This document shows, in pieces, positions 1 to 12,659 of a stretch of DNA of 64,000 nucleotides. Within the stretch, counting starts at the first letter, position 1. The number at the start of each line of letters is the position of its first letter. The notes beneath the pieces are model-generated. The model saw only the letters and a program-made list of their open reading frames with translations. It was not told the origin of the DNA and did not search any database. The DNA is from Tamarix chinensis (lineage: Eukaryota > Streptophyta > Magnoliopsida > Caryophyllales > Tamaricaceae): assembly GCA_030549775.1 (NCBI GenBank), contig CM060173.1:36900610-36964609 (forward strand). The letters are read 5' to 3'. Position numbers and translations under genes: made by a program.

Positions 1-450
1 AAACTATCAATGTAATCAACAAGGCACTCATACGAACCTCTACTCCATCTTATTAGATTAGCCACAATGCAAGAGTTCACAGAGCGTGATTTCTTTGTAC
101 TCAGAGCATTTGTAACAACATTGGCCTTATCCTTGTGGTAGGTCAACTTGATGACATATTGTTTTAACATATCTATTCATCTCCTCTTCCTCATATTCAT
201 CTCCTTCTGACTAAATATATATTTGAGACTCTTGTGGTTGGTGAAAAATTTACATCCTGTTCCATACAGGTAGTGTCTCCAGATTTTCAGTTTGAAGACA
301 ATCTTGGCTAACTCTAGATCATGAGTTGGGTAGTTCTACTTATGCGACTTCAGGGGCAGGAGACATAGGTGACAACCCTACCATTTTGCATCAACACACA
401 CCCTATCCCATGCTTAGACGCATCACTATAGACCTTAAAACTATTTAATC
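1..450 (-). pseudogene. Ty3/gypsy RNase H fragment
   Basis: Decayed RNase H domain of a retrotransposon polyprotein, the activity that removes RNA from the RNA:DNA hybrid during reverse transcription. Read on the minus strand from about 440 down, it gives a catalytic-type YSDAS (about 419-430), then [10 protein letters not shown] (about 305-335), IWRHYLYG and TNHKSLKY (about 220-245). The usual TDH is TNH here, so one acidic active-site residue is lost. The trace [10 protein letters not shown] follows near 185, and the frame is then broken towards base 1. It lies directly downstream of the RT fragment in normal gypsy order. Integrase would be beyond the left edge of the window. The family assignment is secure; the lineage (Tekay/Del-like) is inferred from motif style. 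Confidence 0.85.
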
Positions 451-489
451 CGGCTGATAGAGTTAAAATTGGTGTCGCAGTCATACGCT

Positions 490-1440
490 TCTTCAATTCC
501 TAGATTGCTCTCACATAAGTGTCATCCCACTGGAACCTCATGGTCTTTTTGAATAGTTTTATCAAAGGGCATGAAACCCTTGAGAAATTTTGAATAAAGT
601 GATGGTAGTACTCGAAAAGATCTAGGAAGCTACAAACCTCAGATAAGTTAATGGGCGCCTTCCACACTATAACTTCCATAATTTTTGCTAGATCCATGAT
701 GAATTTTCCTGCTGACACTACATGTCTTAGAAAGGTAACCTCATGAAGATAGAATATTCACTTATAGAACTTAGAATACACACGATGCTCTTGAAGAAGG
801 GATAAGATGGTGCATAGGTGTTGGTAGTCGTCCTCTTTACCCTAAGTTACACTAAGATGTCGTCAATGAACACAACCACAAATTGGTTAGGGAATAGCCT
901 GTAGATCCTTGTTATTACATCAATAAAGACGGTAGGTGCATTGGTGAGTCCAAAAGGCATCATTGTAAATTCATAATGCCCATATTGTGTCCTAAAGGCC
1001 TTCATGATGTTAGCATCAACAATGCACAATAGGTAGGAGCTTGACCTCAATTCAATCTTTAAGAAGACAACAGTGTCTCAAGCTGGTTAAAAAGGTCATC
1101 AATTGTTGAAAATGGATGCCAGTTCTTTACTGTCAATTGATTTATCCCTCGATATTTAATAAATAAAAGGAAGCTCCCATCCTTCTTCTTCACGAATAGG
1201 ACTGGTGCTCCCTATGGAGACACACTTGGGAGGATGTACTCGTGAGCCATTAACTCTTCTAACTGAGCCTTAAGCTCCCATAATTCTACAACCACCATAC
1301 GAAAGGGGCACTTAACATAGGTTCATCCCCTTACAATAGGCTGATGGTGAAGTCGATCTTGTGCACTAGTGACATACCTGATATTTCCTCTGAGAACACA
1401 TCAGGAAAGTCTCAGACTACAGGAATGTGTTTTAGGGCTG
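490..1440 (-). pseudogene. Ty3/gypsy reverse transcriptase fragment
   Basis: Reverse transcriptase of the same minus-strand element, spread over several frames. In order it shows the pre-RT stretch ending in DFPDVFSEE (about 1385-1410), [12 protein letters not shown] (about 1180-1215), a motif A region reading KIELRSSS (about 1040-1065), YGHYEF and FGLTNAP (930-985), the polymerase signature [10 protein letters not shown] (847-880), and the thumb/connection helix region around FLDLFEYYHHFIQNFS (590-640). Motif A normally carries Asp (IDLRS) but reads Glu here. Frameshifts and stops separate the blocks, so no active enzyme can be made. A second copy of the same stretch lies at 6330-7190. Confidence 0.9.
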
Positions 1441-2419
1441 CCAAATCCCTATTCAGATCCTAAAACCTACATTAGATACCCCTTCTACATCAATGAGTGT
1501 AGTGTGTGTGTAGATACGACCTTGGCTGTGGGATTGGTTTGTATTTCCTATAGGAAACCTCGTGGGCCTCATAACACCATGCGTTCCTATGCGTATTCCA
1601 TTATTATATAGTATCTCCCTAACATACCCATCCTATATATCCATCTTAATCAAGTTCACTAGGAATTCTGTCTCACCTATCACTAAGGATAACCCTTAGT
1701 AGAGCCTAGTGCAATCCAGTCTATCCCCTAAAGGAAACATCATAGATATGGTTATAATAACATATGGTGACAGGGCAACTCTAGCAACAAAAGAAGTAGA
1801 CACAAAGAATAAAGAAGAACCCGAATCAGACATTACATGTACTGATAGAGATAGGATGGTGAATATACTCATGACTAAATCTAGTTGGCGATCAACCTCT
1901 ACTTGGCTGATGAAGTTTAGACGCCCTCCTGACTAACCTCCCCAATAACCTCCTCCTTATCCTCTGGTGCCTTAGGCATGTCCTCATTTCTAAGGAAAAG
2001 GGCATGACTCCTATGGTCTCCCCTTAATCTCTCTATTCTGTGTAACATCTATGGAAGTGCCCTCTATTGACATTGCCATGGTGGTGTCTAGTAGGCTTGC
2101 TGTTGTGACACTAAAGCCCCCTTTACTAGAACTAACCTCCCTAAGACTAGTAGAAGTTCCTCTAATATTGACACTCAAAAGATTAGTGGCCTGGCTTGCC
2201 ACAGAGTTGTTAACACATAGGTTTGCCCCTACAACCATGTTTTGGATGGTTCCTGCCACACCAACGACAAGTAAAACCCTTTGGTGGATCTTGGTTCCTA
2301 ATGGGACGCCTCTACTAAAATTATGAAGGTCTACCCCTCTAGGTTGTGTCCTACCTCCAGAACCCTATATCTCCAGCTTTCTCTTACCCATAATAGATTC
2401 CTTATCCTAAACCAAAGTG
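1441..2419 (-). other. gypsy gag-pol linker, no domain recognised
   Basis: Lies between the gag and RT remnants of the minus-strand gypsy element, where the zinc knuckle and protease should be. I could not find a DSG or DTG protease motif or a CCHC knuckle in any frame. The open frames here are short and low in complexity. The stretch is therefore decayed internal sequence. Confidence 0.5.
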
Positions 2420-2960
2420 GTTGTGATGCATTCTCGCTTGTATAAGGAGGCCAAATCAGAGAAAGCCACCACATCCATCAATTGACGGATGCTAAAATAG
2501 AGCTCATGCTCAAAATGATAAATCACTATTGGTTCTCTAGCCACTATACTGGGTGCAAACCTTAAGAGATCTGTGAATTGGGCATAATACTACCTCACAG
2601 TCAAGCCTCCCCAGGCTAATTGCATGATCTCCTTCAGTTTATCCCTCTTGAAGCTCTCTAGGTTGAACTTGGTGGGATTCACCATGTTTAAATCCTCCCA
2701 GAACATCTGTGGCCCATCTTGGGTAAGGTACCCTACCCACCCAACGTCTAAAACCCCATGGAGAAAGAATGTCATGATGCTCAACTTCCAAGCAAGTGGG
2801 CCATCGACTACCTCAAAGGTGTTATTCATATCTTGGATCCGCTCTTCAAGAATAATAGGGTCCTCCTTACCATCATAGAGTAGAGAGTTGCATCCAGTTA
2901 CCCTTTGGAGCTAGTCCTCCCAGATGCCCTCCTGTAGATGATGTGGAAGTGGGGTGGTCG
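2420..2960 (-). pseudogene. Ty3/gypsy gag fragment
   Basis: Capsid-type gag domain of the same element. The minus strand reads KEDPIILEERIQDM, then TFEVVDGPLAWKLSIMTFFL (about 2755-2825), a Trp/Glu-containing stretch QMFWEDL, NPTKFNLESFKRDKLKEIMQ (about 2630-2690) and, past the end of the longest frame, QYYAQFTDLLRFAPS (about 2540-2590). This matches the retrotransposon gag pattern of a large hydrophobic block followed by a Tyr-rich helix ending in L..FAP. The longest uninterrupted frame is 79 residues, and stops flank it. It sits upstream of RT in normal gag-pol order, with the leader and PBS behind it. Confidence 0.8.
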
Positions 2961-3261
2961 TTGAGGCTAGGGATGGCATTGCACAAATTCTATTAAGGCC
3001 TTGAAGGCCTCCTCTATGCATTCTACTCATTCATTCATCTTGTGATAAACTAGCTGCAAAACAAAAGGCATGTAGGTTAAACCCTTATAGTTTACTAACA
3101 TCTATCATGCAAGTCACAATTAGAGGCACCTAGGTTACCCATTATGGGTTCCTCATAAGTTAATTTGGGTTTTTATTGAATCGAGTTTTTATTAGAAACT
3201 TGGATGCAAAATCTTTTGAAACCAAGTTCTCTAAAAACAAAGCATAATTGTCAAAACCGAA

Positions 3262-3273
3262 GCTCTCATATCA
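3262..3273 (-). promoter_or_regulatory. Primer binding site (tRNA-iMet type)
   Basis: The minus strand reads TGATATGAGAGC, which differs at two of twelve positions from TGGTATCAGAGC, the plant initiator-methionine tRNA PBS. It lies three bases from the inferred inner end of the 5' LTR, the expected spacing. This fixes the element's orientation as minus. The stretch 2961-3261 between it and gag shows nothing else. Confidence 0.7.
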
Positions 3274-3276
3274 ACT

Positions 3277-6200
3277 TGAAAAATCACAAAAAAATTTTGT
3301 TTAAGCAGAAGAACATTGAAACATAAGAGGGGTGTTACTGGCGTAATTGGTACAAGTTTGGCTAGAGATTGTACTTATACCAACTATAATTCAAAGGTAA
3401 ATTAGAATACAAGTCATGATAAATGTAGCACAAGTATAATCCATATCATAAATAAGAGTTACGTTTTCATTTCTAAAGTAACACTAAATTACATAAATAA
3501 ATGTTCATTTGAAAATTAATAAGAAGAAAAATAGTTAAAAATAGTAACTAGATAGCACACTCTTTGGTCCCTAACCCCGGTCATAATCACATCACTCTAC
3601 CCCGATCATAGCATCGTATACAACCAAGTCATCAATTGAGTCCTTATTTATCTACACAGAGTCAGAAGGGATCTCTGCTCATAGGAATGAGTAGCACTCA
3701 TAATAAGGGTGATCAGTATGCTACGTAATGAGTAAGCTAAAAATACAATTAACATGATCATACCGAATTTATTTAATACAGTTCAGACATACAATATTAG
3801 TACAATGATAATCGTCTCATGATTTTATTCATGTTGGGTTTAAGGACCCTACTATTCTAAACCGGTGGAACATAAAAAATAGAACTTATAGGGTAGGATG
3901 ATCTTGACTACTATTCTCATCATTTGATTGATAATCAGAGTACAACCCCAGGGTATAATGCTCCTAACCACTATTCTCACCAATGGATCGATAATTAGGT
4001 TACAACTGGTCCTCAACCATGTGGTATTCTACTATAAGTAATTAGTTTCTTACCATGGGTTATTATCATCAAATGGTTTGGTTTAATAGTGTTTAGGACC
4101 CCACTATTATCACCGGTGGAATAGTAATAGGGTATAACTTCTAGGGTAAGACTCTCCTAGCCACTACTCTCGCTCATGAATCATAGAAATAATGGGCTCA
4201 TCTAAATTTATGTTTCACTTTATGTGATTAGGGTATTATTCATGTTTTATTTACTTTAGGGTCATCACAAAGACATGCACACCTACTCATGCAAGGCACT
4301 ATCCCAATTACTACCCCGAAACAACCCTATTCCCCTTAGAAATATGAATTTCTCAACCCTAGCATATCCTCACCTCGAGTTTCCCCTTTTAGTCCTCAAT
4401 ATACCCAAAAAAATCTTAACATGTCATTATAAAACCTATGGTTAGGATTCATGGCTTGTTACTCCCATTTTCCACATATTATAATAACTGGCCACTAGGA
4501 TTACCCCTTCAAAACCGTAATTTCTCCTAGTTGGCATAGTCCCTTCTCTAATGCTTATATAGCCCTCAAATTCAATATCCATGCATAGAATGATATTTTT
4601 AACTATCAAATCAAACATTTTTCCTAAATTCCCTAGTTTGCACATGTGGTAATACCCTTCCTATTCAAGCCTCCTCTAAATTCCTAATTATTAATTTTGG
4701 TCATAACTACTTCCTTTTACCCCGCATGGCAAATAAATTTGGTACACATTCCTAAAATTTTATAGTTAACACCATGATATGATGTTAGAGTCCAAATCCT
4801 CTATCTCGTACATGTGATAATAGTCTACCCTTAAGGTTTCTCACCATGGCCTCCCAAAACCCTAAATTAACCTCTTGGTTATATCTATTCCCTTAACACT
4901 AAAAGGAATCCCCAAATTTGCATGAATACCCTAAATTCCATCATTAACCTCTTATCTAATCCCTAATACCAAACCCTTACTCTACTCACATATGATCATA
5001 ACCTTCCTTAGGTTTTACTCACTACATTCATGGTCTTTCACCCCATACTGTATTTACCATAAACCTCTTTATTTTTTCCCAATTTATTTCATGTATTACC
5101 TCCAACTTATTTTATTCCAATTAATAACCTAAAGTGCTATACATGTAACTTTTTCTCAATATTGACAAAAATGCCCCTAGGTCTTAAAAACCCTACCTAA
5201 CTCACAAGGCATCCAAAACAAGGACTCTCTAACTTTCCACACATGTAATATCATATAACATGGTCATGGATATACATTAAAAATTGAAATCAATATAATC
5301 ATAACCACACAACTCTCTTACCATTAGCTGCTATCAAGCCAAAACTACATATACAACACTAGAGTCATTTATCATTTCATGAATGCCATCACATAACCAT
5401 ATTAAAACCCTATCTATGAGTGTGTCCTTAATGAAGTGGATTCGATCTCTAATTATGCACAACCTATGCCTCCTCTTTTTCTATCCGTCAAATATTACCT
5501 ATAATAAGAAATCTATACAGTTTAGATTTTCCTTTCTTATTCTATTTTTGTAAAAGAAAAAAAGAGAACTTAACCTAAGGAAAGATAAAGGAGCAGAAAG
5601 TAATGAAGGTGAAGGAGAAAAATGGTGTAGGCGGCGATGGAGACATCATGGTAGCGGGGTTGATTTTGGAGGAGTGGGTGAGGGTTGGCAGTTTAGGGTT
5701 AAGGGGGTGGTGGCTCTAGGATTAGCTAAAGTTGGTGGTTAGTTATGGTGGAGTTGGCGACTAATAGTGGTGTAGGGTGGCACCCAAAAGAAGGGAGGAG
5801 AAAGAAGAAGGGAGGAGATAGGAGGAGAAATAAGGGTTGTTGGGGTGGTTACATAGGTTGGGCAACCTATGCGAGTTGGCTCTAGTGTAGTGGTGGCAAG
5901 GAGGGAGGAGAAAGACAAGTGATGGGTGGTGGTGGAAATGCAACTTGCTATAGTTGTAGGTGTAGAAAAAGGGAAAGGGAAGAAGAAAAGGAGAAGGGTA
6001 GCTCTATAGGTGAGAGTAGGGCATGGGTAGAGAAGAGGGATGGTAGGGGCTAGTTGGGCAATGATGGCGGTACTAATGCTAGAGTTGGAAGGGGTGAGGG
6101 AGGCAAGGAAAAGTAGGGATTTGAGTGCATGTGGGAGAGGATAGGAAGGAGAGCTTGTGGGGGTATTTATAAATGGGGGAAAGGTTTAGGGAGAGTGGAA

Positions 6201-6320
6201 GATGAGAGGGGACGACTTGTAGCTTTGGCATGCATGACAATAGTGGGAAGGTGTTCATAGGCGTAAGGTGTAGGGGCAAAGGGGCAGAGGTGCAAGGGTA
6301 GGGGTGTAGGTGTATGCTCA
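3277..6320 (-). mobile_element. Truncated 5' LTR of the gypsy element (family L)
   Basis: The inner end aligns with the ends of the solo LTRs at 10887-19539 and 12146-16386: the ATCAC, then AAA/T run, then AAGCAGAAG order is shared, although the terminal TAACACCCC is lost. The LTR carries the family's paired CACTATT...CCGGTGGA subrepeats at 3840-4180. On the minus strand it has a TATA-like TTTATAAATA (6163-6173) roughly as far from the LTR end as in intact copies, and a G-rich minisatellite-like zone at 5600-6320. About 0.7 kb or more of upstream U3 is missing, because the sequence passes directly into a foreign RT fragment near 6320-6330. This copy links the LTR-only family to its coding region. 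Confidence 0.75.
3840..4180 (-). repeat. Family L two-block subrepeat array, degenerate
   Basis: Units of the form CCACTATTATC-ACCGGTGGAA occur near 3845, 3915, 3980, 4105 and 4155. They are split into two blocks by a spacer containing TGTGGTATTCTACTATAAG. The order matches the better preserved arrays at 12660, 18470, 49095 and 59520. It is the most diverged of the five copies. Confidence 0.65.
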
Positions 6321-6329
6321 TACTCATAA

Positions 6330-7190
6330 AGATTAAATCTACACATTGAGAGTTTACCATACAAATGATGCTCTCAAAGGAGGGAAAAGATGGTGCGTAG
6401 GTGATGGTCGTGCTCCTCCTTACCCTAAGAGTACATAAAGATGCCTTCAATGAACATAACCAAAACGTGGTCGATGAATGTCTTGAAAATCCTTGTTATT
6501 TGATCCATAAAAATTGCAAGTGCATTGGTGAGCCCAAAAGGCATCACCTTAAGTTCATAATGCCCATATAGTGTCATAAAGGTCATCTTCATGATGTCAG
6601 CATCAACAATGTGCAATTGGTGGTAGCTTGAGTTCAGCTCAATCTTTGAGAAGAAATCACCACCCTAAATATGGTAAAAAGGTTGTTAATTTGTGGAAGA
6701 AGATACCAATACTTTACTATTAACTAATTCAGCCCCTAGTAGTCAATATATAAATGGAGGCTCCTATCCTTCTTATTCACGAATAGAATTGGTGCTCCCT
6801 ATGGGGATAAAATTTGGTGGATGTACCCATGAGCCAGTAAATCCTCTAGTTGAGCCTTCAGCTCACTTAATTCCACCAGCACCAATTGGTAATGGGCCTT
6901 TGACATAGGTTCAACCCCTAGCACTAGATTGATGGTGAATTTGATCTCACGCACTGGTGGCATACCTAGTCTCTCCTTTGAGAACATGTCGGGAAAGTGT
7001 CAGATTATAGGAATGCCCTTTAGGGCTACTTAATCCCTCTTTAGCTCCTAAACACTACACAAATATATCAAATACCTTTTATGTATCATTGCATGTAGTG
7101 TGTGTAGATATAACCTTGGTTATGGGCTTGGAGTTGCATTTCCTTTGGGAAACCCTTGTACCTTGCGGGCTTCATAACACCACTCTTTTA
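6330..7190 (-). pseudogene. Second Ty3/gypsy RT fragment
   Basis: Partial reverse transcriptase homologous to 775-1600 of this window, with the same order of motifs. On the minus strand: MPPVREIKFTI and VEPMSKAHY (6890-6990), ELSELKAQLEDLLAHGYI (6830-6885), then [16 protein letters not shown] (6520-6570) and VMFIEGIFMYS (6425-6460). The normal FIDD polymerase signature reads FIEG, so both catalytic aspartates are replaced. It abuts the truncated LTR at about 6320-6330 with no gag or LTR of its own. It is best explained as a remnant of another copy of the family, joined by deletion or recombination. Confidence 0.85.
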
Positions 7191-10099
7191 ACTAGTTGAT
7201 TTGAGAGTGGGAGCTAATTGTTCACTATAGGTCAAAGAGCATAAATAAGAATTGAACGGGCTATGAGAACAATTACATAATTCTAGAACAATAGAGAAGG
7301 ATAAATGATTAATTGAACCTAAAGCACCATCCTTTATTTAAATCCTTTGAATAGAGATACATGATTGATAATTAGTGATAAGACTACATAGCTTAAGAGA
7401 GTGTATTAGTTAAATATTTTTGTTGACAGATATCTAATAATTGATTAATTGATCATTATAATTGGACAGTGGTAGATGCATATTCCTTAGTAGCATTTAT
7501 TAATTGATTTTACCTATATTAGATTTTGTTTGAGTTTGTTTTATCTTAATTTAGTTTGATATGAAATTCTTATCTTAGCATTAGTTATTTCTTTATTTGA
7601 TTTTTATTATCCATGCTTGATTAGAGTGATTAAAATCTTTGTGAGAATGATAATTTGGTACTCATTGTACCCTATATTACTTGCGCCTTCTATACTTGCC
7701 AATAGGTATATTTGACTGAAATCATGGATTGAACCCTTTCAATGGGAACATAAACTAAAATTTATGGTCAGTTATTTTTTTTATAATTAATCTCCCTCCA
7801 TCATTTTGCATTACGTGGAAATAAATGATATTATATTTTCTTATATCGGGTCTAAATCAAATCGGTATTGGTATTAATGATTATCTAGCTCCACTTATTT
7901 AACATTTGAAGTACATGTGGGATAATGGGGTTGAAGTTTTTGATTACATGTCTAATAGTCATTAAACTTGAGAACTATGTTATATTATTTTGAATTTTTT
8001 TTATGGGACTCCATGTATAAAAAAATGGGGGTATTAAATCCATGTTTTGAAAAAAAAAGGATAAGAAGTTGATTCCAATAAAGGAGAGGAGGAAAATATC
8101 AATATTATTTGACCTTTCATATTGAAAGCACTTATATGTATGACACTTTCTTGATGTAATGCACATTAAGAATATTGTATTAGACACAATAAGTTTTACA
8201 CATCTAAATGTGAAAAATTTTTTGTTATCTTTCTTAGTATCATTAGTTTGCATGATAGAGCTCTCTATCTTTATTTATAGTATAAGTAGTTGATGTATAT
8301 AATATTTTTTAGGAAATTGATTGATGTTATGAGTGGTTGGTTGATGGGCATATATATGTTATTCTAAACCTTTTGAGGTGATTAGTTGATAGAAATATAT
8401 AATGAAAATTTTAAAATTAAGATGGGATACACAACACTAATGTTTGTCTATTAGAGGGAAATCTATATAGGTTTTGTGTGTGAAGGGAATAGTAAATGAT
8501 ATAGGTAGCAGATTTAGTATTAATTAAAAAAGTTACTATATACTAAGGTATTAGATCATAATCACCGCCTGTTCCTTTATAGGAAAAACTTGAGGGTTTT
8601 AGAAGATGGTTTTAACTCACAATTGACGTCTATATTTCAACTTAGATAAGTATTATAGGTAAAAATAATCATTTATAGTTTAATGGGAAGTGCATGTAAG
8701 ACTTAAAATAAGTTTTATTATATAGACATGTTTTCTCTGTGAATATATAGACAATGGTTTTAACTTACAACCGCCATACTCTCCCATAAGGTGACATTTT
8801 TATTTTCCATTTTGTTATAGACTGTTGTGTTTTGAATTACTGACTATGCTATAGGTAGATATAACCTATGAAACTATTTGTTTCCATCATCTTTCTTTAT
8901 TTTCCACTACAATCTATGCTTCTTTTTGTAGTGGTGGTGTCTTATTAAATCTTGGTGTTTTGTATTTAATTTAGCATACTTATCATGTTTATTTTGTAAA
9001 ATGGGTCATATGGTATTTTTATTTTATTTTATTTTTGGTAAGATTTATATAGCATGATAAAAAGTTGTTTTAATTATGAGAATTATTAGAAGTTATTAAG
9101 TGAAGGATTTAACACAAATAATATAAAGGAACTCATGACATTGTTATTTTTTGGGAACACCGAATTTGAGGTAGCTTGTGTATAAAAGCTACTACAATAA
9201 GGATCCTTATGAAATATTACTATGTGTTGTCTCTATTGCATCTTTTAGATCTAAAAAATGTTATTACATACAAATTTCTGGCCAAAATACCACAATTACA
9301 CAAAGATGTCAATTTCTGCCAATTTTGCCTATGTTTTAGCCTTTTAGATTTTAATTATGTAAATTTTATTTTTAATTTGAGTTAATGATTTCATAGTATT
9401 TATTGAAATTTTAAGGAATAATTACATATATAAATTGTTTTCTTTTGGGTTAATATACCTTAATTTATGGTTACTGAAAGTTTTAGGTAAGTGTTCTTCA
9501 TATTCTTTAAGAATATTTAAAGAACTCTTCATTAATAACTTGCTAATCAACATAGGTAGTATTAGTAAATACTTATCCATACTTATCTTGGTTTAATTAA
9601 GAACTAATTATTATTAGACCCAAAATGGCCATATTAACCTTAAAAGAGTAAAATGATGAATATACGAGTAATGAAAGCCGTAGTTGGATCATTAACCATG
9701 ATCATTAACTGGTAATTGTGATTTTCACCATTGACCATGAACAAATTTTTTTATAAAAATGGAATAAGACTTAATTGTAATAAACTAAAATTTACTATTA
9801 TTATTTTTCATGGAAACTAAACATAAATTATTGGGTGTTATCATCTTATCTAATACGAGTCCAATTTACTATACCATTCTCGTACTAAGTGCAAGAAAAA
9901 AATGCTAGAACAATTTAACTATGATAGAATAAGATGAATTTCATACAAAAAAGGTTATACTTTGCTAATAAACTCTAAGTACATTGCTAATCAAAAATAC
10001 AAAAAATGGAAACCAATGGAACTAAGAGTCCATAAGGTATCCAAAAAAAATACTAATTGCTAGATAACCTCAACTCTATGAACAAAGCCCAACAAATAG
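7191..10099. other. AT-rich DNA without recognisable feature
   Basis: No frame shows a recognisable domain. Open frames at 7975-8253 (minus) and 9176-9385 (plus) are low-complexity, Phe/Ile/Asn-rich products of AT-rich DNA. Around 9857-9898 the string ACCATTCTCGTACTAAGTGC resembles the 3'-end zone of the family L LTR (compare 58937-58962), so a diverged LTR scrap may be present. Confidence 0.4.
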
Positions 10100-10234
10100 T
10101 TACTCATCCATAGATAGAGTATCAAACTCAATAAATTCATCAAGGCAATCAGTAAGTACTTGCACATCAACAACTAGTTCATTTGTTAGTGGAAATGAAC
10201 AACACTCATGAAACAAATGGTCAGTACTTACATA
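10100..10234 (-). other. Short coding-like tail of unknown origin
   Basis: A 44-codon open stretch ends at a TAA (10100-10102). Its composition is unlike the surrounding AT-driven translations: it contains FPLTNELVVDVQVLTDCLDE and then an acidic, hydrophobic end, FIEFDTLSMDE. It has no start codon. It could be the last exon or C-terminus of a decayed gene or transposon protein. I do not recognise the family, and chance is possible at this length. Confidence 0.2.
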
Positions 10235-10881
10235 TTAAGTTAATAGAGCATATCAAAAGAAAAGGACATGTATAGTACATAGGGTATAAGAAGAAATATA
10301 ATAAATATATATATTCTATTCATGATACAAGAAAGGTGAATATTCTTAAGTAGAATGAAGATTCGAAGGTTAGAAGAAAGAAAGGTGAATCAGTGAGTTG
10401 ATGTTGAAGAAGAAGAAGAAGGAGAATATCCAAGCAAGATTCAAAAAATATTTAAAGAATGCTATAAATATTCAACCAAGATTCAACTAGAATTGAAAAA
10501 GAAGATAACTTTGAATATTTCTCAAATAACATATTCAAAGTATTCAATCTAAGATTATTCTAAGTAGCATTAAGTAGAAACTTTCACTCAAAGAGAGAAA
10601 AGATAGCCGAGTATTATACTTGTATTTTATTTCAAAAATTTGACTCATCATCTATATTACAAGTTGTTGAAATATGTATTTATATAGGTAGCCATACTCT
10701 ACTATGTAGCACACTGAGGTAGCCAATGTAATACACACATGGCTAATTAGCACAATAACTAGTATTAGCAACATATCACTAACCTATATAGTTTATGAAT
10801 CAAACAAATAATTATTACAAACAAATGTAGCTAATTATTACATGGAAAGAACTAACAAAAATCCTGATTTACATAAGAATG
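10235..10881. other. AT-rich flank, possible LTR remnant
   Basis: No coding signal. A GAAGAAGAAG-rich purine run lies near 10410 and a tATATAGG stretch near 10680. This segment and 19545-20308 were contiguous before the solo LTR inserted, so they should be read as one older, unidentified repeat. Confidence 0.3.
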
Positions 10882-11766
10882 ATTATTGAAATGCCCCAAA
10901 ACCTTAATGTTAGAAATTTTGGTCAAATAAGGATTTAATAGGGATATTAATTAAATAAATTATTTTTATTAAAATAGAAGGGAATAAATTAGGGAAATTA
11001 ATTAGGGCTAATTAAGAAGAAAATAATAAATGTTTTAATTAGGGAAATTTTGGGTGATTTGCTAATTAAAATGAAATTTAGGAAAAATATTTCAAAAAAC
11101 CTAAATTAGCCTAAAAAGAAAATTAAATATTATTTTATTTAAATATTATTATTTTTAAATATCCCAAAATACCAAATTATTCCAAATACCCCAACCAACC
11201 TATTTTTCCTTTTCCTTTTTTCTTTTCTTTCCTTTTTTTTTCTTCTTTTTCCTTTTTCTTTCTTCCTCTGTTTTCTCCTTTTCTTTTTCTCTTCTTTTCC
11301 CCGAATTGGGCCCATTCCTATGGCCCAAACATTTATCTTTCTTTTCTCCTTCTGTGGCCTAGAATGTCACGTTGCATTTTCTTTTTCTCCCTTGTCGCCC
11401 GGTCCGGTTCTTTCTCTTCTTTCCTTTCTTTCTTTTCCCCGCTGCCCGGTCCACACCCCCTTCTTCCTCCTTCCCTCTTCCTTCTTTCCTTCGTTGACCT
11501 GCAACTCCTCCTCAACTCCCCGAGATTTTCGTCGCCAGTCACGCCCAATTGATTAGCCATTTCACCTCTCTGCTTCCTCCTGACTCGCCTGCCATATCGA
11601 CCCAACATACCTCCCTCCTTCTAGCATGCCATTTCTCCCTCACTGGCTAATAAAACCCTACCATGAAACCTGCCTGCGCTGGCTTTCCGTTGTCGGCCGG
11701 AGTATTCCCACCTACCTGCCCCTATTCTCCCATCCTCCGCTGACCTTATCCTCCTTCCTTTGACCC

Positions 11767-11774
11767 TATAAATA
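11767..11774 (+). promoter_or_regulatory. LTR TATA box
   Basis: TATAAATA in the context CCCTATAAATACC, about 880 bases from the LTR start. Equivalent TATA strings occur at about the same distance in the copies at 12146-16386 (15491-15498) and 58812-63270 (62432-62438). This makes it the likely LTR promoter. Transcription would begin roughly 30 bases downstream, leaving about 3.5 kb of the LTR as R-U5. Confidence 0.6.
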
Positions 11775-12659
11775 CCACCATCAATAGATTGGATCGAGTT
11801 TTGTTTCGCAACTAGAATTTTCCCCCTTTACACCACCACCCAATCAGACGCCAGTCCCATCGCCGTTGACCAATGCCGCTGCCCAAGCCTCCCACCTAAG
11901 CACTCCCTGCACCACCCTCTACCTAACTACACCACCCTTCACCCTCGATTTTCCTTGCATGAGCCACCCCGAACGTGTAAAGTCTCCTTCTCAATCAACT
12001 ATTCCTTCCACCTCTGCTGCCTTTTGCTCCACCATTAGCCACCACTCCTGCCGTAACCACCACCTCCTACACCTCCCAAACTACTCTACAGAGTTTCCTC
12101 TAACTCCCTTACCCTTCTTTTCCCCTTCCTCCCTCTCCTCCTCCCTGTAACACCCCAAAATTCACTAATTCATAAAAGGATTCGAAAGATCATACACAAA
12201 ATCAGAGTACGAGAAATTAAGAGTTAATTACAATACCCTTGAAGTTTCAAATAACACTTGTAACTTCCAAATAGAAATACATTTAAATAAGATAAAACCC
12301 GATGGGTCAAATTCCGGATTTCCTACTCACTGAAGTCAGGCCTGCCACCCCAAAACAGTCTCTGATCTTAAACCTGCACAAGAGGTCTGCTCCCCACCAT
12401 CAGTGGATCATCACATGACCCATCAACCAAGGTAGTATCAGTACGGGTCCAGTACTGAGTAAGGTGACTTGATCACTAAGGCCAACACATAAATACATAA
12501 ATCATGTATGGGAATAAAAGAACATAAAGATCAACATGATCACATAATAACGAACAATCATTCGAATAGATACATAAAGGCCCAATCATAGTCTGGATTA
12601 ATTATTTAATTAATCTTTTATCATAATTCAATACGCACCATGCCTTTTATCAAATCCAT

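Noticed and set aside
2011..2326. Overlapping frames of 82 and 91 residues on both strands
   Set aside because: Neither shows a domain; they lie in the decayed gag-pol linker of the minus-strand gypsy element.
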